This document shows, piece after piece, positions 24,601 to 32,935 of a DNA stretch of 64,000 nt. The stretch is from Agrypnia vestita (Eukaryota; Arthropoda; Insecta; Trichoptera; Phryganeidae). Both the position numbers and the translations under genes were made by a program. Under the pieces are notes generated by a model. It was not told the DNA's origin. It saw only the letters and a program-made list of their open reading frames with translations, and did not search any database. The stretch spans positions 1 through 64,000 of the forward strand of contig JADDOH010007996.1 of assembly GCA_016648135.1 (NCBI GenBank). Direction: 5' to 3'. The first letter of the stretch is position 1. Every line of letters begins with the position of its first letter.

Positions 24601-25413
24601 TCATTCGCTTTAATACAAGTAGAATAAAGCGATAAAATCCTTGCAAAAATTGAAAATTGATTTTTTTCAAAGGTTTCAATCATTATCGATATAAGTTACT
24701 GTACTTAATGATAGTTCAACTTTTTGCAAAAAATAAGTCAGAAATATTGAGAAAAAGCTTTTGATCATGTTTGTTTGAAAATTTTCGACTCATTATCAAT
24801 GCATCAATCTACCTGTACAGTTTTTGCTACTAGCTATGAGACAACTCATATGTCTCCCACAATTATAGTACGAAGCAGATAAATGCTAACTTTACTGACT
24901 TTTTTAATTTAACATTTACTTCAATATAACGAAAAAGGGAAGAGAACTGTTAAAATCAGATAACGCCCTGGAACTTTTTATTTAGCCCACCACTGCTTAT
25001 TATGTTATAAACATAAGTTTCCAATATACCTATTTAATATTTGAATTATTTCTCTTTAGAAATCGTAAATGAAAATACTAACCGAAATCACTAATAAAAT
25101 TAATAGCTTGGAATGTGACGAATATTATGACATACTTTTATGAACGAAAATAATACGCAGTTTCGTTTTACAGAAAAAAAAAACGTGAATACCGTAATTA
25201 TTGAATCCCTAAACAAGCAAAAATTTACATTTTAGGCTCATTTAAAAGCGTTACAAAATTCAACTCACCCAAAAACAAAGAAATACAAGAGTTTTGAGGT
25301 TATTACGATTGAACCCTACCTGTATTGGGTATCACAGTATTCTCATCACTTGTTTCTTCATTTTCCAAATCGGAATTGTTGACGGATATGTTCTCTATTG
25401 AAGGATCAAACAT
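9607..25413 (-). CDS. SLC17-family major facilitator transporter (sialin / inorganic phosphate cotransporter-like), complete, 10 exons
   Basis: Coding exons on the minus strand: 25413-25320, 24266-24061, 23281-23201, 21704-21461, 19988-19774, 14741-14580, 13228-13096, 12328-12215, 11368-11241, 9792-9607. They sum to 1563 bases, 520 residues plus stop, with every GT-AG junction in phase. The start ATG opens an acidic cytosolic N-terminus (MFDPSIENISVNNSD). First membrane segment RTVLGIMGFLGFANVYAMRV with the family RVNLSVAIV motif; a luminal loop with several N-x-T/S sites (about residues 75-97); then GVVLGSFFYGYVLTQIPGG, the cytosolic signature RMAELFGGKRVFG, and LEGIGEGVTFPAMHAM, all hallmarks of SLC17. 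Later come WRVVFYLASAVNLG and a short acidic tail. The family moves organic anions (sialic acid, glutamate, phosphate, nucleotides) across lysosomal, vesicular or plasma membranes; the substrate here cannot be read from sequence. Length is normal. Introns hold many transposons. Confidence 0.93.
9930..10115 (+). pseudogene. Possible piggyBac transposase C-terminal fragment
   Basis: Within SLC17 intron 9 an open stretch reads EKPMTHFKFVKSLVEQLLG, then TADRLINKLHIRR, then a Gly-Thr-Lys-Lys-Tyr-Cys ending. The pattern (hydrophobic FxxxLxxxL helix, then R-L-...-H, then a basic segment followed by Cys) resembles the end of DDE_Tnp_1_7 (piggyBac) transposases before the cysteine-rich domain. It is short, the Cys motif is cut off, and there is no upstream catalytic region, so it may be chance; low to moderate confidence. 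Confidence 0.35.
10341..10600 (-). repeat. LINE or SINE 3' tail fragment, AT-rich
   Basis: On the minus strand the segment reads towards '..cactagggcgatgat' and ends in (aaat)n at about 10350-10372. A similar terminus, 'cctactaggccgttgatt' followed by 'aataaataaataaa', occurs on the plus strand at 61790-61845. An AAAT-type microsatellite tail is typical of CR1/Jockey-like LINE 3' ends, but no reverse-transcriptase frame is joined to it. Confidence 0.35.
10598..11025 (+). pseudogene. LINE reverse transcriptase C-terminal relic (RTE/BovB-like)
   Basis: The plus strand encodes WVLTKRNERALDIFERKILR, then RRIFGSVLENGLWRRRYNNE, and after frameshifts RLRWLGHVERMTKHQAPKS, GRPKLR and ELRNWRELALNRDEWRK followed by EEAKTHQGL and a stop near 11000. 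This order is the well-known C-terminal end of insect RTE-type non-LTR retrotransposon polyproteins. It ends with a short (gat)n run at 11015-11027, consistent with a LINE 3' microsatellite tail. At least two frame changes are needed, so it is dead. It lies in SLC17 intron 9, antisense to that gene. Confidence 0.7.
11706..12162 (-). mobile_element. Solo LTR, family L1, copy A
   Basis: The 457-base sequence begins TGTACGATGATGG and ends AAAACA (plus-strand view) and is flanked by perfect 5-bp duplications GAGGC (11701-11705 and 12163-12167). A homologous 452-base copy with its own duplication is at 21963-22414. TG...CA ends, a 5-bp duplication and absence of internal genes define a solo LTR; 5 bp fits BEL/Pao, copia or ERV-like elements rather than most gypsy elements. 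On the minus strand a TATA box (atataaatcc) lies mid-element, so the LTR reads in the same direction as the host gene. It ends about 50 bases from the exon 8 splice donor. Confidence 0.75.
12635..12710. repeat. Short hairpin of near-identical direct and inverted units
   Basis: Left arm agcggtgatacttacaagta and right arm ending acttacaagtgtcaccgct are inverted copies around a short AT loop. Because gtgatacttacaagt is itself near-palindromic the unit also reads as a direct repeat. Located in SLC17 intron 7. No class assigned. Confidence 0.55.
13431..13893. mobile_element. Kolobok-like MITE (TTAA target, GGGG ends)
   Basis: TTAA (13427-13430) then ggggttacgacacttcggga is mirrored by 'tagtgtaacccc' then TTAA (13894-13897). 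The inverted repeat continues imperfectly (left 'agcctgaaatttaggtgatt'; right 'aatcaccaaatttctac' and 'ttttaggcttcc'). A TTAA duplication with G-rich termini is the Kolobok pattern; piggyBac-type ends usually start with C. 463 bases, no transposase. In SLC17 intron 6, close to exon 7. Confidence 0.6.
15027..15728 (+). mobile_element. Gypsy-type solo LTR (family L2), interrupted by a nested hairpin insertion
   Basis: TGTCACAAGACTGTAGAAAC at the left and CGCGACCCCACGACA at the right are bounded by perfect 4-bp duplications ATAC (15023-15026 and 15729-15732). A related LTR with its own 4-bp duplication is at 60373-60830; both share 'gagagtacctacc', 'acagttc-gcga' and 'tttgtcccccg'. TG...CA ends with a 4-bp duplication are usual for Ty3/gypsy LTRs. 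Without the 303-base insertion at 15146-15448 this copy is about 399 bases. It sits in SLC17 intron 5. No gag-pol remains were found beside it. Confidence 0.75.
15146..15448. mobile_element. Hairpin element nested in the solo LTR, flanked by a 13-bp direct repeat
   Basis: The exact 13-mer aaaaaagcatatt is present at 15133-15145 and 15436-15448. Between them lie two inverted arms of roughly 105-110 bases (about 15146-15251 and 15278-15390; e.g. tgagggtaaacaacactg against cagtgttgtttaccctca), followed by a 45-base single-copy tail. The spacer repeats part of the arm (gtgttgttattgacaatgag). Since the interruption splits sequence continuous in the sister LTR, it arrived later. Confidence 0.7.
17076..18361 (+). 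mobile_element. mariner element, full length (1286 bp), TIRs and TA duplication intact
   Basis: TA (17074-17075), then CGAGGGCGGTCCAATAAGTA and onward, mirrored by TACTTATTGGACCGCCCTCG and TA (18362-18363). The inverted repeats are about 28 bases and essentially identical. The length is typical for mariner. The inner gene encodes a D,D34D transposase (separate entry). It lies in SLC17 intron 5, antisense to the gene. The adjoining right flank (18364-18534) is the end of a pogo-type MITE. Confidence 0.93.
17254..18297 (+). pseudogene. mariner transposase (DD34D), two frameshifts
   Basis: The start at 17254 gives MEKEQYRSVIRFLFLEKKSR, a paired-type helix-turn-helix, and DEPRPGAP. A run of eight A at about 17470-17477 carries a frame change; the second frame continues IHDLVLADRRLKVREIAETV, GRVGHILHEILGMRKLSARW, the WVPRLLT motif, catalytic VDETWIHWY, HHDNAPAHTS and YSPDLAPCDFFLFP. 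The second and third Asp are 34 residues apart, the mariner D,D34D signature. A single-base loss near 18150 shifts the end (FELNEELI ... LRWIKCIELKGDYVEI, stop 18295-18297). No other stops were seen, so the copy is young but as written does not encode a whole protein. Confidence 0.9.
18364..18534. mobile_element. pogo/Tigger-type MITE, right-hand part
   Basis: Ends gttcgaattaacgaggtatt then ACTG and TA (18535-18536), an inverted match to the pogo-type left ends elsewhere in the window, and contains 'acggtgcaagggtctaaaag', shared with the copy at 4566-5328. The mariner next to it (17076-18361) probably inserted into this MITE; the left half was not located with certainty. Confidence 0.45.
19090..19640 (+). 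pseudogene. mariner-family transposase relic, second copy
   Basis: The plus strand around 19360-19530 encodes LHHDNAFSD, HSPDMTPCNFWLFPKLK and SLKGARFESREGIM, the HHDNAPSH, YSPDLAPCDFFLFPKLK and FxSxEEI motifs of mariner transposases. The third catalytic Asp is changed to Asn and parts are lost, so the copy is dead and older than the one at 17076. Clear termini were not found; limits are approximate. SLC17 intron 5. Confidence 0.65.
20058..20574. mobile_element. Palindromic MITE family P (CAGGGTGT ends), copy 1
   Basis: TA, then caagggtgtaccagagctaa, mirrored by ctagctctggtacaccctg and TA (20575-20576). The two halves are inverted copies over nearly the full 517 bases, centred near 20315, including 'attcctgac', 'tcaagcaaccatggccta', 'tttgcatttttt', and 'tcattttat..' blocks. 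It is the best preserved of at least eight copies. Non-coding. TA duplication and CAG-type end suggest a Tc1/mariner-superfamily origin. SLC17 intron 4. Confidence 0.8.
21963..22414 (-). mobile_element. Solo LTR, family L1, copy B
   Basis: The 452-base sequence TGTATGATGACAG...CACGAAACA is flanked by perfect 5-bp duplications GATGT (21958-21962 and 22415-22419). It is homologous throughout to 11706-12162 (shared 'ccttcccaatctccgc', 'taatgattgat', 'aatcctggctagcggttggc') and has the same orientation. Located in SLC17 intron 3, so the same host gene carries two independent insertions of this LTR. Confidence 0.75.
24425..24851. mobile_element. Palindromic MITE family P, copy 2 (worn ends)
   Basis: Contains 'gctagtagcaacaacttta', 'ttcctgccttgataaagagt', 'aaaatgttcaagcaaccatg', mirrored by 'attttcgactcatta', 'tttttgctactagctatgag'. 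The outer CAGGGTGT ends are eroded. SLC17 intron 1. Confidence 0.65.
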
Positions 25414-25875
25414 TTTGAATAAAATATAAACAAAAACTCATTTATCGCCGTGCTTTTGTTTACAAAGGCATTACAGTTTGTCAGAAGCTCAATTAATTAT
25501 AATCACTGGTTTTATTGCGACGAATCATAACGCGTTTGCTATTCGTACGCGAATTATTTAACTAAACTATGTTAAATTAGTTAAATAAACTAAATGACAT
25601 AGTAAAGGAAACAAAGCTTATCACAGAGAAATGACATCGAATGAAAATGACGTAAACCGCTAGACTGACTCCCTCCTCTTCTCTGTCAGAGTGTCATGTC
25701 ATCAGCTGATTTCATTTGTTTTTTTAAAATTATTTTTTATATAAATACAATACTTTTCCATATCTTTCGGAAACGGTTAGTAGCGTTTTTACATTAAAAC
25801 ATTAATAAATAATTAGACGTTGCTTCTGATGAAACTCTAGCCATCACTCGTTTCCTAATATGATTCTATGCGCAC

Positions 25876-26228
25876 ATGGCCGGCCATTGACATATAAAAT
25901 AGACTCGTTATTCCCGGCTTTCATAAGTAGCAAATATCGCATTCAAAGAGAGAACAAATCACATAATCAAGTAATCACGTCAAAATCAGGTAATTTGAAG
26001 TGACGGTGACTAAAATAACATACTCATTCTTACAATAGTGTACGATACTCTGTTCCTTTTTCCCGGGGACTTTTTTCGGCGTAGTTTTCGTAGTCGGCGT
26101 TTGTTTCGGTCCGTTCGTTTTTGGTCTATATTCTGTGTTCGGAAATGAATGCAAGTAAGGCAATTACCCTATTTTTGACTTGTCACGATTTCATGCTTGT
26201 AACTATCTACAGTTTATTATATCATTGT
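25876..26228. repeat. Dispersed repeat R1, copy 2
   Basis: Direct-orientation match to 690-970 (see there), here with an extra block at about 26000-26130. It begins about 460 bases upstream of the SLC17 start codon, so it borders that gene's promoter region. Confidence 0.6.
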
Positions 26229-26436
26229 GGCCGGCGATGCTGGTAGAAATTTAAAAAATATTTTTAAATAATATTTTTCATACAATAAAAATATTTTTTT
26301 GATAGTATAATTCTGAAAAATGATTATCAAATTATATGAAATTATATTAGGCCCGCGGTCATTACGGCCAGTTTTTGCTTAAAATCAAGTTTCATATAGG
26401 TACCTAGACATATTCTTAAAATTGTTTAAATAGGTA

Positions 26437-26579
26437 CAGTTGCCGGCAAACTTCTTGAAATTTTTTGGCATAGTGGGGAAATGCGCAGAAGACAAATTTT
26501 GGGTCTCGTTGGTAAAATAGTACATGTGCAAACTTCCCTCCACTGCGCCGAAAATTGTCAAGATGTTTGCCAGCTACTG
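26437..26579. mobile_element. 143-bp MITE family M, copy 1
   Basis: TA, then CAGTTGCCGGCAAACTTCTT, mirrored by 'aagatgtttgccagctactg' and TA (26580-26581). Same family as 42976-43117, in inverted orientation; both carry a near-full-length hairpin ('gtagtggggaaat', 'caaatttt/ttcgtctt', 'gtctcgttgg'). TA duplication and CAGT ends fit Tc1/mariner or pogo-derived MITEs. Confidence 0.8.
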
Positions 26580-26819
26580 TACGTAATGTAGTTGTTTCTG
26601 TTACTTTGCATGGAATCAAAACACGGACCCTGTGAAGAAAACATGCGCAATTTCTTCGAGATATGGTGCTGGCGTTATATGCTGCGTACATCATGGTCTG
26701 TTAATCGAAAGAATGTACATTCTTCAAGACCTGTGTAATAAAAAAGGCTCTCCTAACACAGAAAAAGAATTTTTCGTACTTTGGGTATGTTGCTAGAAGA
26801 AATGGAGACCACCAGGAGA

Positions 26820-27129
26820 TTGGTGATCACTGCAAATTAAAATTATAAAAACCTTGTAAAAAAATTATATTTACAATTTTTGCGAGGTTTTTATAATTCT
26901 ATTCGACTAGTATTAAAGCGAATGAATTTTTCATAATGGATATAAGTTACTCTAATGATAGTTCAACGTTTTGCAAAAGTCAGAAATATTGAAAAAAATG
27001 CAAAAATTTTATATTGCATATCGTCATAACTATTGATATAAGGTCATGGTTGCTTGAACAGTTTCGACTCATTATCAAGCCAAGAATCCACCTGTAGAGT
27101 TTTTGCTTCACTATTTATGAGACACCCTG
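26820..27129. mobile_element. Palindromic MITE family P, copy 3 (left-truncated)
   Basis: Inner hairpin and right arm only: 'attataaaaaccttgtaaa', 'gcgaatgaatttttcataat', 'aggtcatggttgcttgaac', 'tttcgactcattatcaag', ending 'gagacaccctg' then TA. The left outer arm is missing. Confidence 0.7.
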
Positions 27130-27279
27130 TAAGTAAAATAGTATAAGACCTAAGTGAGAACCTTGAGGTACACCTGAGGATATGTGGTATAGTTAGAGCG
27201 GTACTCCACAACGATTACAGATTGACTGCGTCAAAAATGACGGTACTTTTACATGTCGGTAAGAATTTATTTATTTATT

Positions 27280-27615
27280 CTCCTATCTATCTGGGAAAGG
27301 CGAGTTAACCAATTAAACTACAGTGGCCTCGTACCTTTCCGTCAATATATCTTAACACATATTACCCATTTTTTTAGCAATCCACTTTTTGTAATGCAAT
27401 TCTGGCGTCCTCTAGTAGCAGAAACACAAAGTAAATTGTGATTACCGGATTACAAAAAGTGGATTGACAATATGTGTTAATCAATTAATAAAAAGAGACC
27501 TACATATAAGGTCTATAAATTAACGGAAATGTACGAGGCCGCTGTAGAGTAATTGGTTAATGCAACTTTCCCGGATAGATAGGAGATCCGTGGTTCGAGT
27601 CCCGGTAGCAGCCAA
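27280..27615. repeat. Inverted pair of tRNA-derived SINE heads forming a long hairpin
   Basis: The right arm holds a tRNA-like Pol III promoter on the plus strand: A-box-like attggttaatgc and B-box ggttcgagtccc, then gtagcagcca. The left arm (27285-27340) is its inverted copy ('ctatctgggaaaggcgagtt', 'aaccaattaaactaca'). Pairing continues inward (cctcgtacctttccgt against acggaaatgtacgagg, and aatccactttttgtaat against attacaaaaagtggatt) to a loop near 27395-27440. A standard tRNA cloverleaf is not preserved, so this is not a tRNA gene. Confidence 0.65.
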
Positions 27616-27745
27616 ATATTTTTTTGTTGATTTGATTTTTCTTATGTCTTTTCTAATTGATTAATAAATTTGGTTTTAAAAAAATTCTCAGAACTTTATA
27701 CTGAAATTACAACTTCACAATAAGAATGTGTTCATTAATATAATC
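27545..27745 (+). repeat. tRNA-derived SINE, family S1, copy 1
   Basis: tRNA-like head (27555-27612; B-box ggttcgagtccc), then a body shared with the minus-strand copy at 62815-62460: 'gccaaatattttttt', 'gatttgatttttct', 'tctaattgattaataaattt', 'ggttttaaa', 'cagaacttt', 'aacttcacaataa', 'aatgtgttc'. Two copies sharing the head-body junction define a SINE family. Confidence 0.7.
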
Positions 27746-28637
27746 TATATACTGTTTCATGAGAATGATAAATTTTCCGTTTACAGCGTTAGAATAGTCT
27801 CTGTGAGACATCTTTAATTTATCTTAATTAATAATTCATTTTTGATACACAAGGTAGGGAAGCATAAAATTATGAAAGTTTATAATGTGCTTGTGCAGAC
27901 AGCGGTGTATCCGATCAAGCAATTGAGTACACACTTCCAGATAAGACAAATAACGGGTCAATTAGTCGCTGGTGAGTCGGGCAAGCGCCCAGTATGGCGG
28001 CCTTGCGTATTCCAACCCCGGACTCCTCTGCCGGATTGCCAGAGCAGATCCTCCGTGGGCTATCTATCCTCTCGATGCTACTGGTGTAGCTGCAGCTTCC
28101 TCTGGTGGATATCCCGACCAAATCCCAAAGGCCAACGGCTCAGGCACTAGATCACTTCGATCTCTGTATGATGTCTGTATAATGTATTTTCAAGATTAGA
28201 CAGAACATACCAAAAAACATGAGTTCAGAGTATTTAAATATTTTAAATTATATTCCATTAATGTTTTACGAGTGAAAGTGGCGCCATCTCTTATTATAAT
28301 TAAGCTGAACCCTTGGAATACTTGATATAATGAAGAACATCTTTCGTGTGTGTGTTGTAAATATGGCTGGCGCCATCTCTGGGCAGTCTTTGACACTAGT
28401 TCCTTTGAATCGAAAAACAATATTTTTAGCACCATCTATGGAATTATTTCGAGATTAAAGTATGTTGGCATTACAATCTAGAATAAAATTACCAAATAGC
28501 TGTATAAAAAATAACATTTAATGTTCACAATTAATCGAAATATATTACAAAAGTATTAAGAAAATAAAAAAAAAATCACTTTGTAACCCTCCCAAAATAA
28601 TTAATGTATAAAAGAAAATCAAAACAGAGGATTTTTT
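27745..28637. other. Gene-free stretch with a GC-richer patch
   Basis: About 27960-28165 is GC-richer than its surroundings and open in several frames, but no domain, splice site pattern or repeat partner was recognised. The short string ggcgccatct recurs at about 28280 and 28370. Nothing further is supported. Confidence 0.4.
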
Positions 28638-28639
28638 AT

Positions 28640-28805
28640 TTAAATAGAAATGCGGACATGGAATACTTGTCACATGATTATTTTCACTACTTTCAAACCA
28701 AGCTGAACGCTTAATTCTATGAAAATAAAACTGACTTGCTGGTCTCCTGGGATGGGGTTATTATTAGGCGAGAATCTTAATCACTAGACCACCAATCTAT
28801 GTCAA
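28640..28805 (-). repeat. tRNA-derived SINE, family S2, copy 1
   Basis: On the minus strand a tRNA-like head starts near 28800: ggtggtctagtgattaagat, tctcgcct, an A-box region resembling tRNA-Glu. It is followed by 'gaccagcaagtcag' and a tail with 'gcttggtttgaaagtagtg' and 'catgtgacaagtattccatg'. The tail is related to the plus-strand complement at 63755-63875 ('tgacatgtattccgtg'). The head lacks a complete cloverleaf, so it is a SINE or tRNA pseudogene. Confidence 0.5.
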
Positions 28806-29109
28806 AATGTTGATTAAAGTTCTCAGTGACCAGAATCCTGGTTATTTAGAAAGTCAGATTTCTCCTTCACAACACACTCTTGATTCTAATAGCTTAAGCG
28901 TACCCTTTGTGAGTATAATATCATTAACCTAATGTCCTGGCGTAGGATAAACAATAGAAATTTTTAATAACATGTACTTTGACAAAGGTTGTTAAACAGC
29001 ATAATTTTTCACAAAAAAAATTCAGACAGTTTCATTTTAAATATTACAAATTATTTTAAAAATTACAAAAATTACTATTTTAGTATTTATTCATAAAAAC
29101 ATATATACA

Positions 29110-29635
29110 CAGGGTGTAACAGAGTTAGTCCACAATACTTCACATGTAGATTCCTGCCTTGATTATGAGTAGAAAATGTTCAAGCAACCGCGACCTATCA
29201 GCAGTTGAGGAGATGTGCGACATCAAAGTTTGCATTTTTTTTCGACATTTGTTATTTTATAGACTTATTTTTTGCAAAACTTTGGACTACCATTACAGAA
29301 ACTTATATCTAATATGAAAAATTCATTTCATTTAATACAATGATAAAAACCTTCCAACACCAATTGGAAAACATTTCAATTGGAATTTCTGCAGGGTTTT
29401 TATCATTTTATTTAAGTTTTATTGAAACAAATTAATTTTACGTAATCAATATAAGTTACTATAATGATACTTGAATGTTTTGTAAAAAATAAGTCAGAAA
29501 TATTGAAAAAAAATCAAACTTTGATGTTGCATAACTCCATAACTATTGATATTAGGTCATGGTTGCTTGAACATTTTCGATTCATAATCCCTCATTCACC
29601 TGTGAAGTATTGTGGACTAGCTCTGTTACACCCTG
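29110..29635. mobile_element. Palindromic MITE family P, copy 4
   Basis: cagggtgtaacagagttagt at the left and actagctctgttacaccctg at the right, followed by TA. Nearly full-length inverted halves with the family's inner blocks ('attcctgcctt', 'aaaatgttcaagcaacc'). It has the subfamily end 'gtccacaatacttca' shared with the copy at 61033. Confidence 0.8.
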
Positions 29636-29639
29636 TATA

Positions 29640-30260
29640 TATTTTAAAATACGTTTGACTGAAGCGTTTTACATATGGCAATTTAAAAAAAAGGCTTAAT
29701 TTGAGTAGGGCCTGTCTCTTAAAAGGCAAAAATAAATAAATCTTACAAATAAGCATTTATCGCAAATATAACAACCATCGTAAATATTTCATATTGATTA
29801 GTATATATATAACATATATAACATATATAACAATTAGTAATGATACATAATAATAAATTATAATATTAAATATTTAGACTAACAAGAATTAACATTTGAA
29901 CAAGAAATTGTTATATTAATTACTAAGCACCTTACTGTTACTGCCGCTTTTATTAGACTTTTACCAGCCCTAAGACGCGATGGTTATTTGTATGACGACA
30001 GATTTTGTAATCAAACAAAGTATTGAGCAAAAATTAAGGCAAAATACAAGAGATGGGGAGCTGAGGAAAGCTAAAAAAGTAGAGTTTATATTTATCAATG
30101 GACACGGCTCGGCAAAAGACGCAAATTCTGAATGATTTAAAATGCACAAAAACAAAAATTACAAAAACGCAGCACACCTGTCTTAGGAAGGTTAAAAGGC
30201 CAAAACTTGACCTCCAAATCAGTAAAAAATAAAAATATTTTGTTAATTAAGATAAATGAT
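29640..30260. other. Gene-free AT-rich stretch
   Basis: Simple AT-rich sequence with short runs such as atatataacatatataacat (about 29805-29830). No gene or element boundary recognised. Confidence 0.45.
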
Positions 30261-30712
30261 AGAAGTCTTATGGAGATGAAGCTATTTATATGAGAAACAT
30301 GTATGGAAGTCTTTACAGGGTGACCAAAGAGCTTATACCCTGTATTAGCTGGCTTGAGTGATCACTTTGCACAATGCGACTTTCACCGATTCCACCCAAA
30401 AACATAGTTATATAAAATTTTGAAAGTTGTTAAAAATTCAAATGAACATAATATATATGTTACAGTGAATTTGCATTTTTAGAGAGACTATACTTTCACT
30501 AGTAGAAATGTACTTTTCCCGGTCGGGCATTGTGTGGGCAGTGAAAACATGTAAATCAACGAATTCTCAGATTCACTACACATTAACCGTGAAAATATAT
30601 TTTGTTCACGAATACGCGCATTACTCAAAGCATAGACAATATATCGGTGAAACCATCAATTTGTACACGTAATTCTTAAAGCATAGAAAGTATAAAGCCG
30701 GAACTTCACGAT

Positions 30713-30803
30713 TCGGCGATTTTTATTCATTTTGCGGTCCTATTTTAACTCCTAAATTAAAATAGGACAGCGAAACCGCAAAACGAATACGAATCGCGAA
30801 ATA
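30713..30803. repeat. Strong local hairpin inside the hAT relic
   Basis: 'gattcggcgatttttattca', 'ttttgcggt', 'cctattttaa' pair with 'ttaaaatagg', 'accgcaaaa', 'cgaatacgaatcgcgaa', leaving a loop of about eight bases. It lies just inside the left terminal repeat. Confidence 0.6.
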
Positions 30804-31629
30804 AGGTGTCGGCTGAAAAATTGCGCACTCGGGTTTTTTGGATATCTGACGACTGCGGGAACAAAAAAATCTTTTTTTTTCAAAAAATAAAATTATATTT
30901 ATTGCTGGAAATGAAAAATAGATCTCACAATAAAAGATATTAAATTTGAGGACAATATTTATCAGGCATCTGACAATTATAGAACATATGAACCAGGATG
31001 CATATTTGTAATATTATGAAATTTGGTTTCGTTTAGATAAACATTACTTACTTAGGTACTGTTCGGTGATTATTCCGGGCAGGATTTTCACGGATAAAAA
31101 AATCTTTTTGGCATTAGGTATAAGTAAGCATTTAAAATATTAACAATCCAAATACCTTGAACATTTTTTTCAAATATAATATCAAAAATATATCTGGCCT
31201 GCAAAAATCCTGTCCTGAATAATCAACGTCCGCAACAAAACCCATATAGAATAATCAGTGTCTGCAAAATTTATAAAAATTCTTTTAACGAAACTCGCAT
31301 CGCTTGATTGAAGTAATGTACTTAGTTCAATTTCAATCTGGATCTAAACCAAAAGTATCCTATATCTGTCCTATTATCAAATGATATTATTTTGGTTGTG
31401 CGTAGTGTTGCCAACTCAGATTTTGTAAAAGGCGTAGACCACATTAGAAAATTACGTAGAAATAGTAAATTTTGCTTGTAAAAAGTTCGTAGATTTACGT
31501 CCTTATTTTCTAAGTGAAATGAAGAGGTTAGGGTAGGTAAAACTGAATAAAACAAGTGTTTTGTTGTTATTTTTTTTCATTATTAGTTTCAGGTAAATTA
31601 ATGAAATTTATACATATATTTATTAAAAT

Positions 31630-31953
31630 ATTTTATGCGTTCCTGCGAAGGCTCGCGGTTTCTTTTTAAGCCACTTTTCGTGTAAAGTAAGCCTATTAGA
31701 GTTTCAGTAGAAAGTCTATTTCTGATGTCTGTTTTCATAAGAAACAGATGCTCGACGTTTGCACTGCTACGTGGCAATGTGAGCGAATTGGGCCAGTAAT
31801 GGAAATATTTGTGACAAATCGCTCTTTATTTTAGTCACATGAAGCCAAAAATCATCTGGTTTAATTATCTGTTCCTCTTCAAATGGGAGACTTGTATTTC
31901 TAAGAACTCGCCATTCCCGGTCTAGCTTCGTCAGGTTTGTTGGACATAATCTT
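31630..31953 (-). pseudogene. hAT transposase C-terminal (dimerisation) fragment
   Basis: Minus-strand translation gives PTNLTKLDREWRVLRNTSLP, FEEEQIIKPDDFWLHVTKI, FPLLAQFAHI, then after frame changes SSANVEHLF-like residues (the hAT SANVER motif), DIRNRLSTETLIGLLYTKSG and a basic end. This is the hAT C-terminal dimerisation domain of the lineage often annotated in insects as zinc-finger or BED-type proteins. Stops and frame changes show it is dead. Confidence 0.65.
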
Positions 31954-32760
31954 GAAAGTAAAGATAATTAAATGAAAACTAAGTAAAGTGTAGCAGACTC
32001 AACTCATTAATAAAATATTTGAAGTTAAGGATATAAATAGCTCTATGGAATAAATGACGCGAGTGTTGTGTTGGCGAAGCGAGTCTGCGGTATATGAAAG
32101 AAACAGGACATTTATTAGCTTTTTTTCACAAATGAAAAGGAAATTATACCCATTCAGCCTAATGAGCTGTTATTTTGTAAAATTGTACAATTTGTAATTT
32201 TGTTAATTCATACAAAATACGTAGATTCTGGGACTGAAGATCGTAGGATTGCAGGAAAAGCTTAAAGTACATAGATCTAGTAAAAATACATAGAGTTGGC
32301 GAAGCTGGTTGTGCGTACGTATATAACATTCTTAAATTCATAAAACAATAATTGTGAAGTGAAGTGCCGGCTTTATACTTTTCATGCGTGTGTTCGCGTG
32401 CAAAATATTCGCCGTATATTGTCTATGCTTCAAGAAGTGCGTGCGATCGTGAACAATCTGCCCAATTTGGCCCTCAACAAGTTAAATGACAGTTCGGAAT
32501 CAAATTCACTGGAATTGTATTAGTTAAAATATTTTATTCATTTCTATTGGTGAAATTCTGCTTGGATATTATAAGAATGACCTTGTATATAATTTCTCTA
32601 AAATGCCAGTGAACGATGGACTCACTAGAAAAACAGATTCACTGTAACATATACATTAAAAAGAATATTGCGTAATACTCTAATAAAAAAAAATTATAGA
32701 AGTCTCATTTACCAGCGGCGACATCTGTATACTTTTTCATGGTAATGACAAATTAAAAAA

Positions 32761-32764
32761 AAAA

Positions 32765-32827
<63 letters not shown>
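32761..32827. repeat. (TA)n microsatellite
   Basis: About 66 bases of nearly pure alternating T and A, with a single G near the left end. It interrupts the right side of the long inverted repeat 30272-33172. Confidence 0.9.
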
Positions 32828-32830
<3 letters not shown>

Positions 32831-32859
32831 AACTTTGAGATTCTCACGGGTTGAATATA

Positions 32860-32935
32860 CAAGAGGTAAATTTTCTCGGTTATTCCGCATCCCGCGTCCT
32901 GACACAGGATAACTGAGTAAATTTACCTCTTATAA
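32860..32935. repeat. Short hairpin beside the microsatellite
   Basis: aagaggtaaattttctcggt pairs with 'aactgagtaaatttacctct' around a loop of about 30 bases holding 'cgcatcccgcgtcctg'. No known RNA was recognised. Confidence 0.5.

Larger units (their letters stand above)
30463..32644 (-). mobile_element. hAT element relic with long terminal inverted repeats
   Basis: CAGTGAAT at 30463-30470 is mirrored by ATTCACTG at 32637-32644, and the inverted similarity extends inward for about 250-290 bases ('gcatagacaatatatcggtg' and 'agtataaagccggaacttca' against their complements near 32355-32430). A transposase fragment on the minus strand (separate entry) identifies the family. An 8-bp duplication, normal for hAT, was not seen: the flanking 8-mers (atatgtta, taacatat) are inverted rather than direct, meaning the repeat simply runs on into the outer arm. 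About 2.2 kb. Confidence 0.6.

Noticed and set aside
27555..27615. Possible functional tRNA gene
   Set aside because: A- and B-boxes are present but the acceptor and anticodon stems do not pair as in a tRNA, and the same head with the same non-tRNA body recurs at 62815-62745, which marks a SINE.
28738..28800. Possible minus-strand tRNA-Glu-like gene
   Set aside because: The A-box region is good, but the B-box and 3' acceptor half cannot be matched and the tail is shared with another locus.
30315..30345. 'acagggtg' and 'ccctgtat' near 30320 as another palindromic MITE of family P
   Set aside because: The inner blocks of the family are missing; the sequence belongs to the arm of the outer inverted repeat mirrored at 33000-33172.
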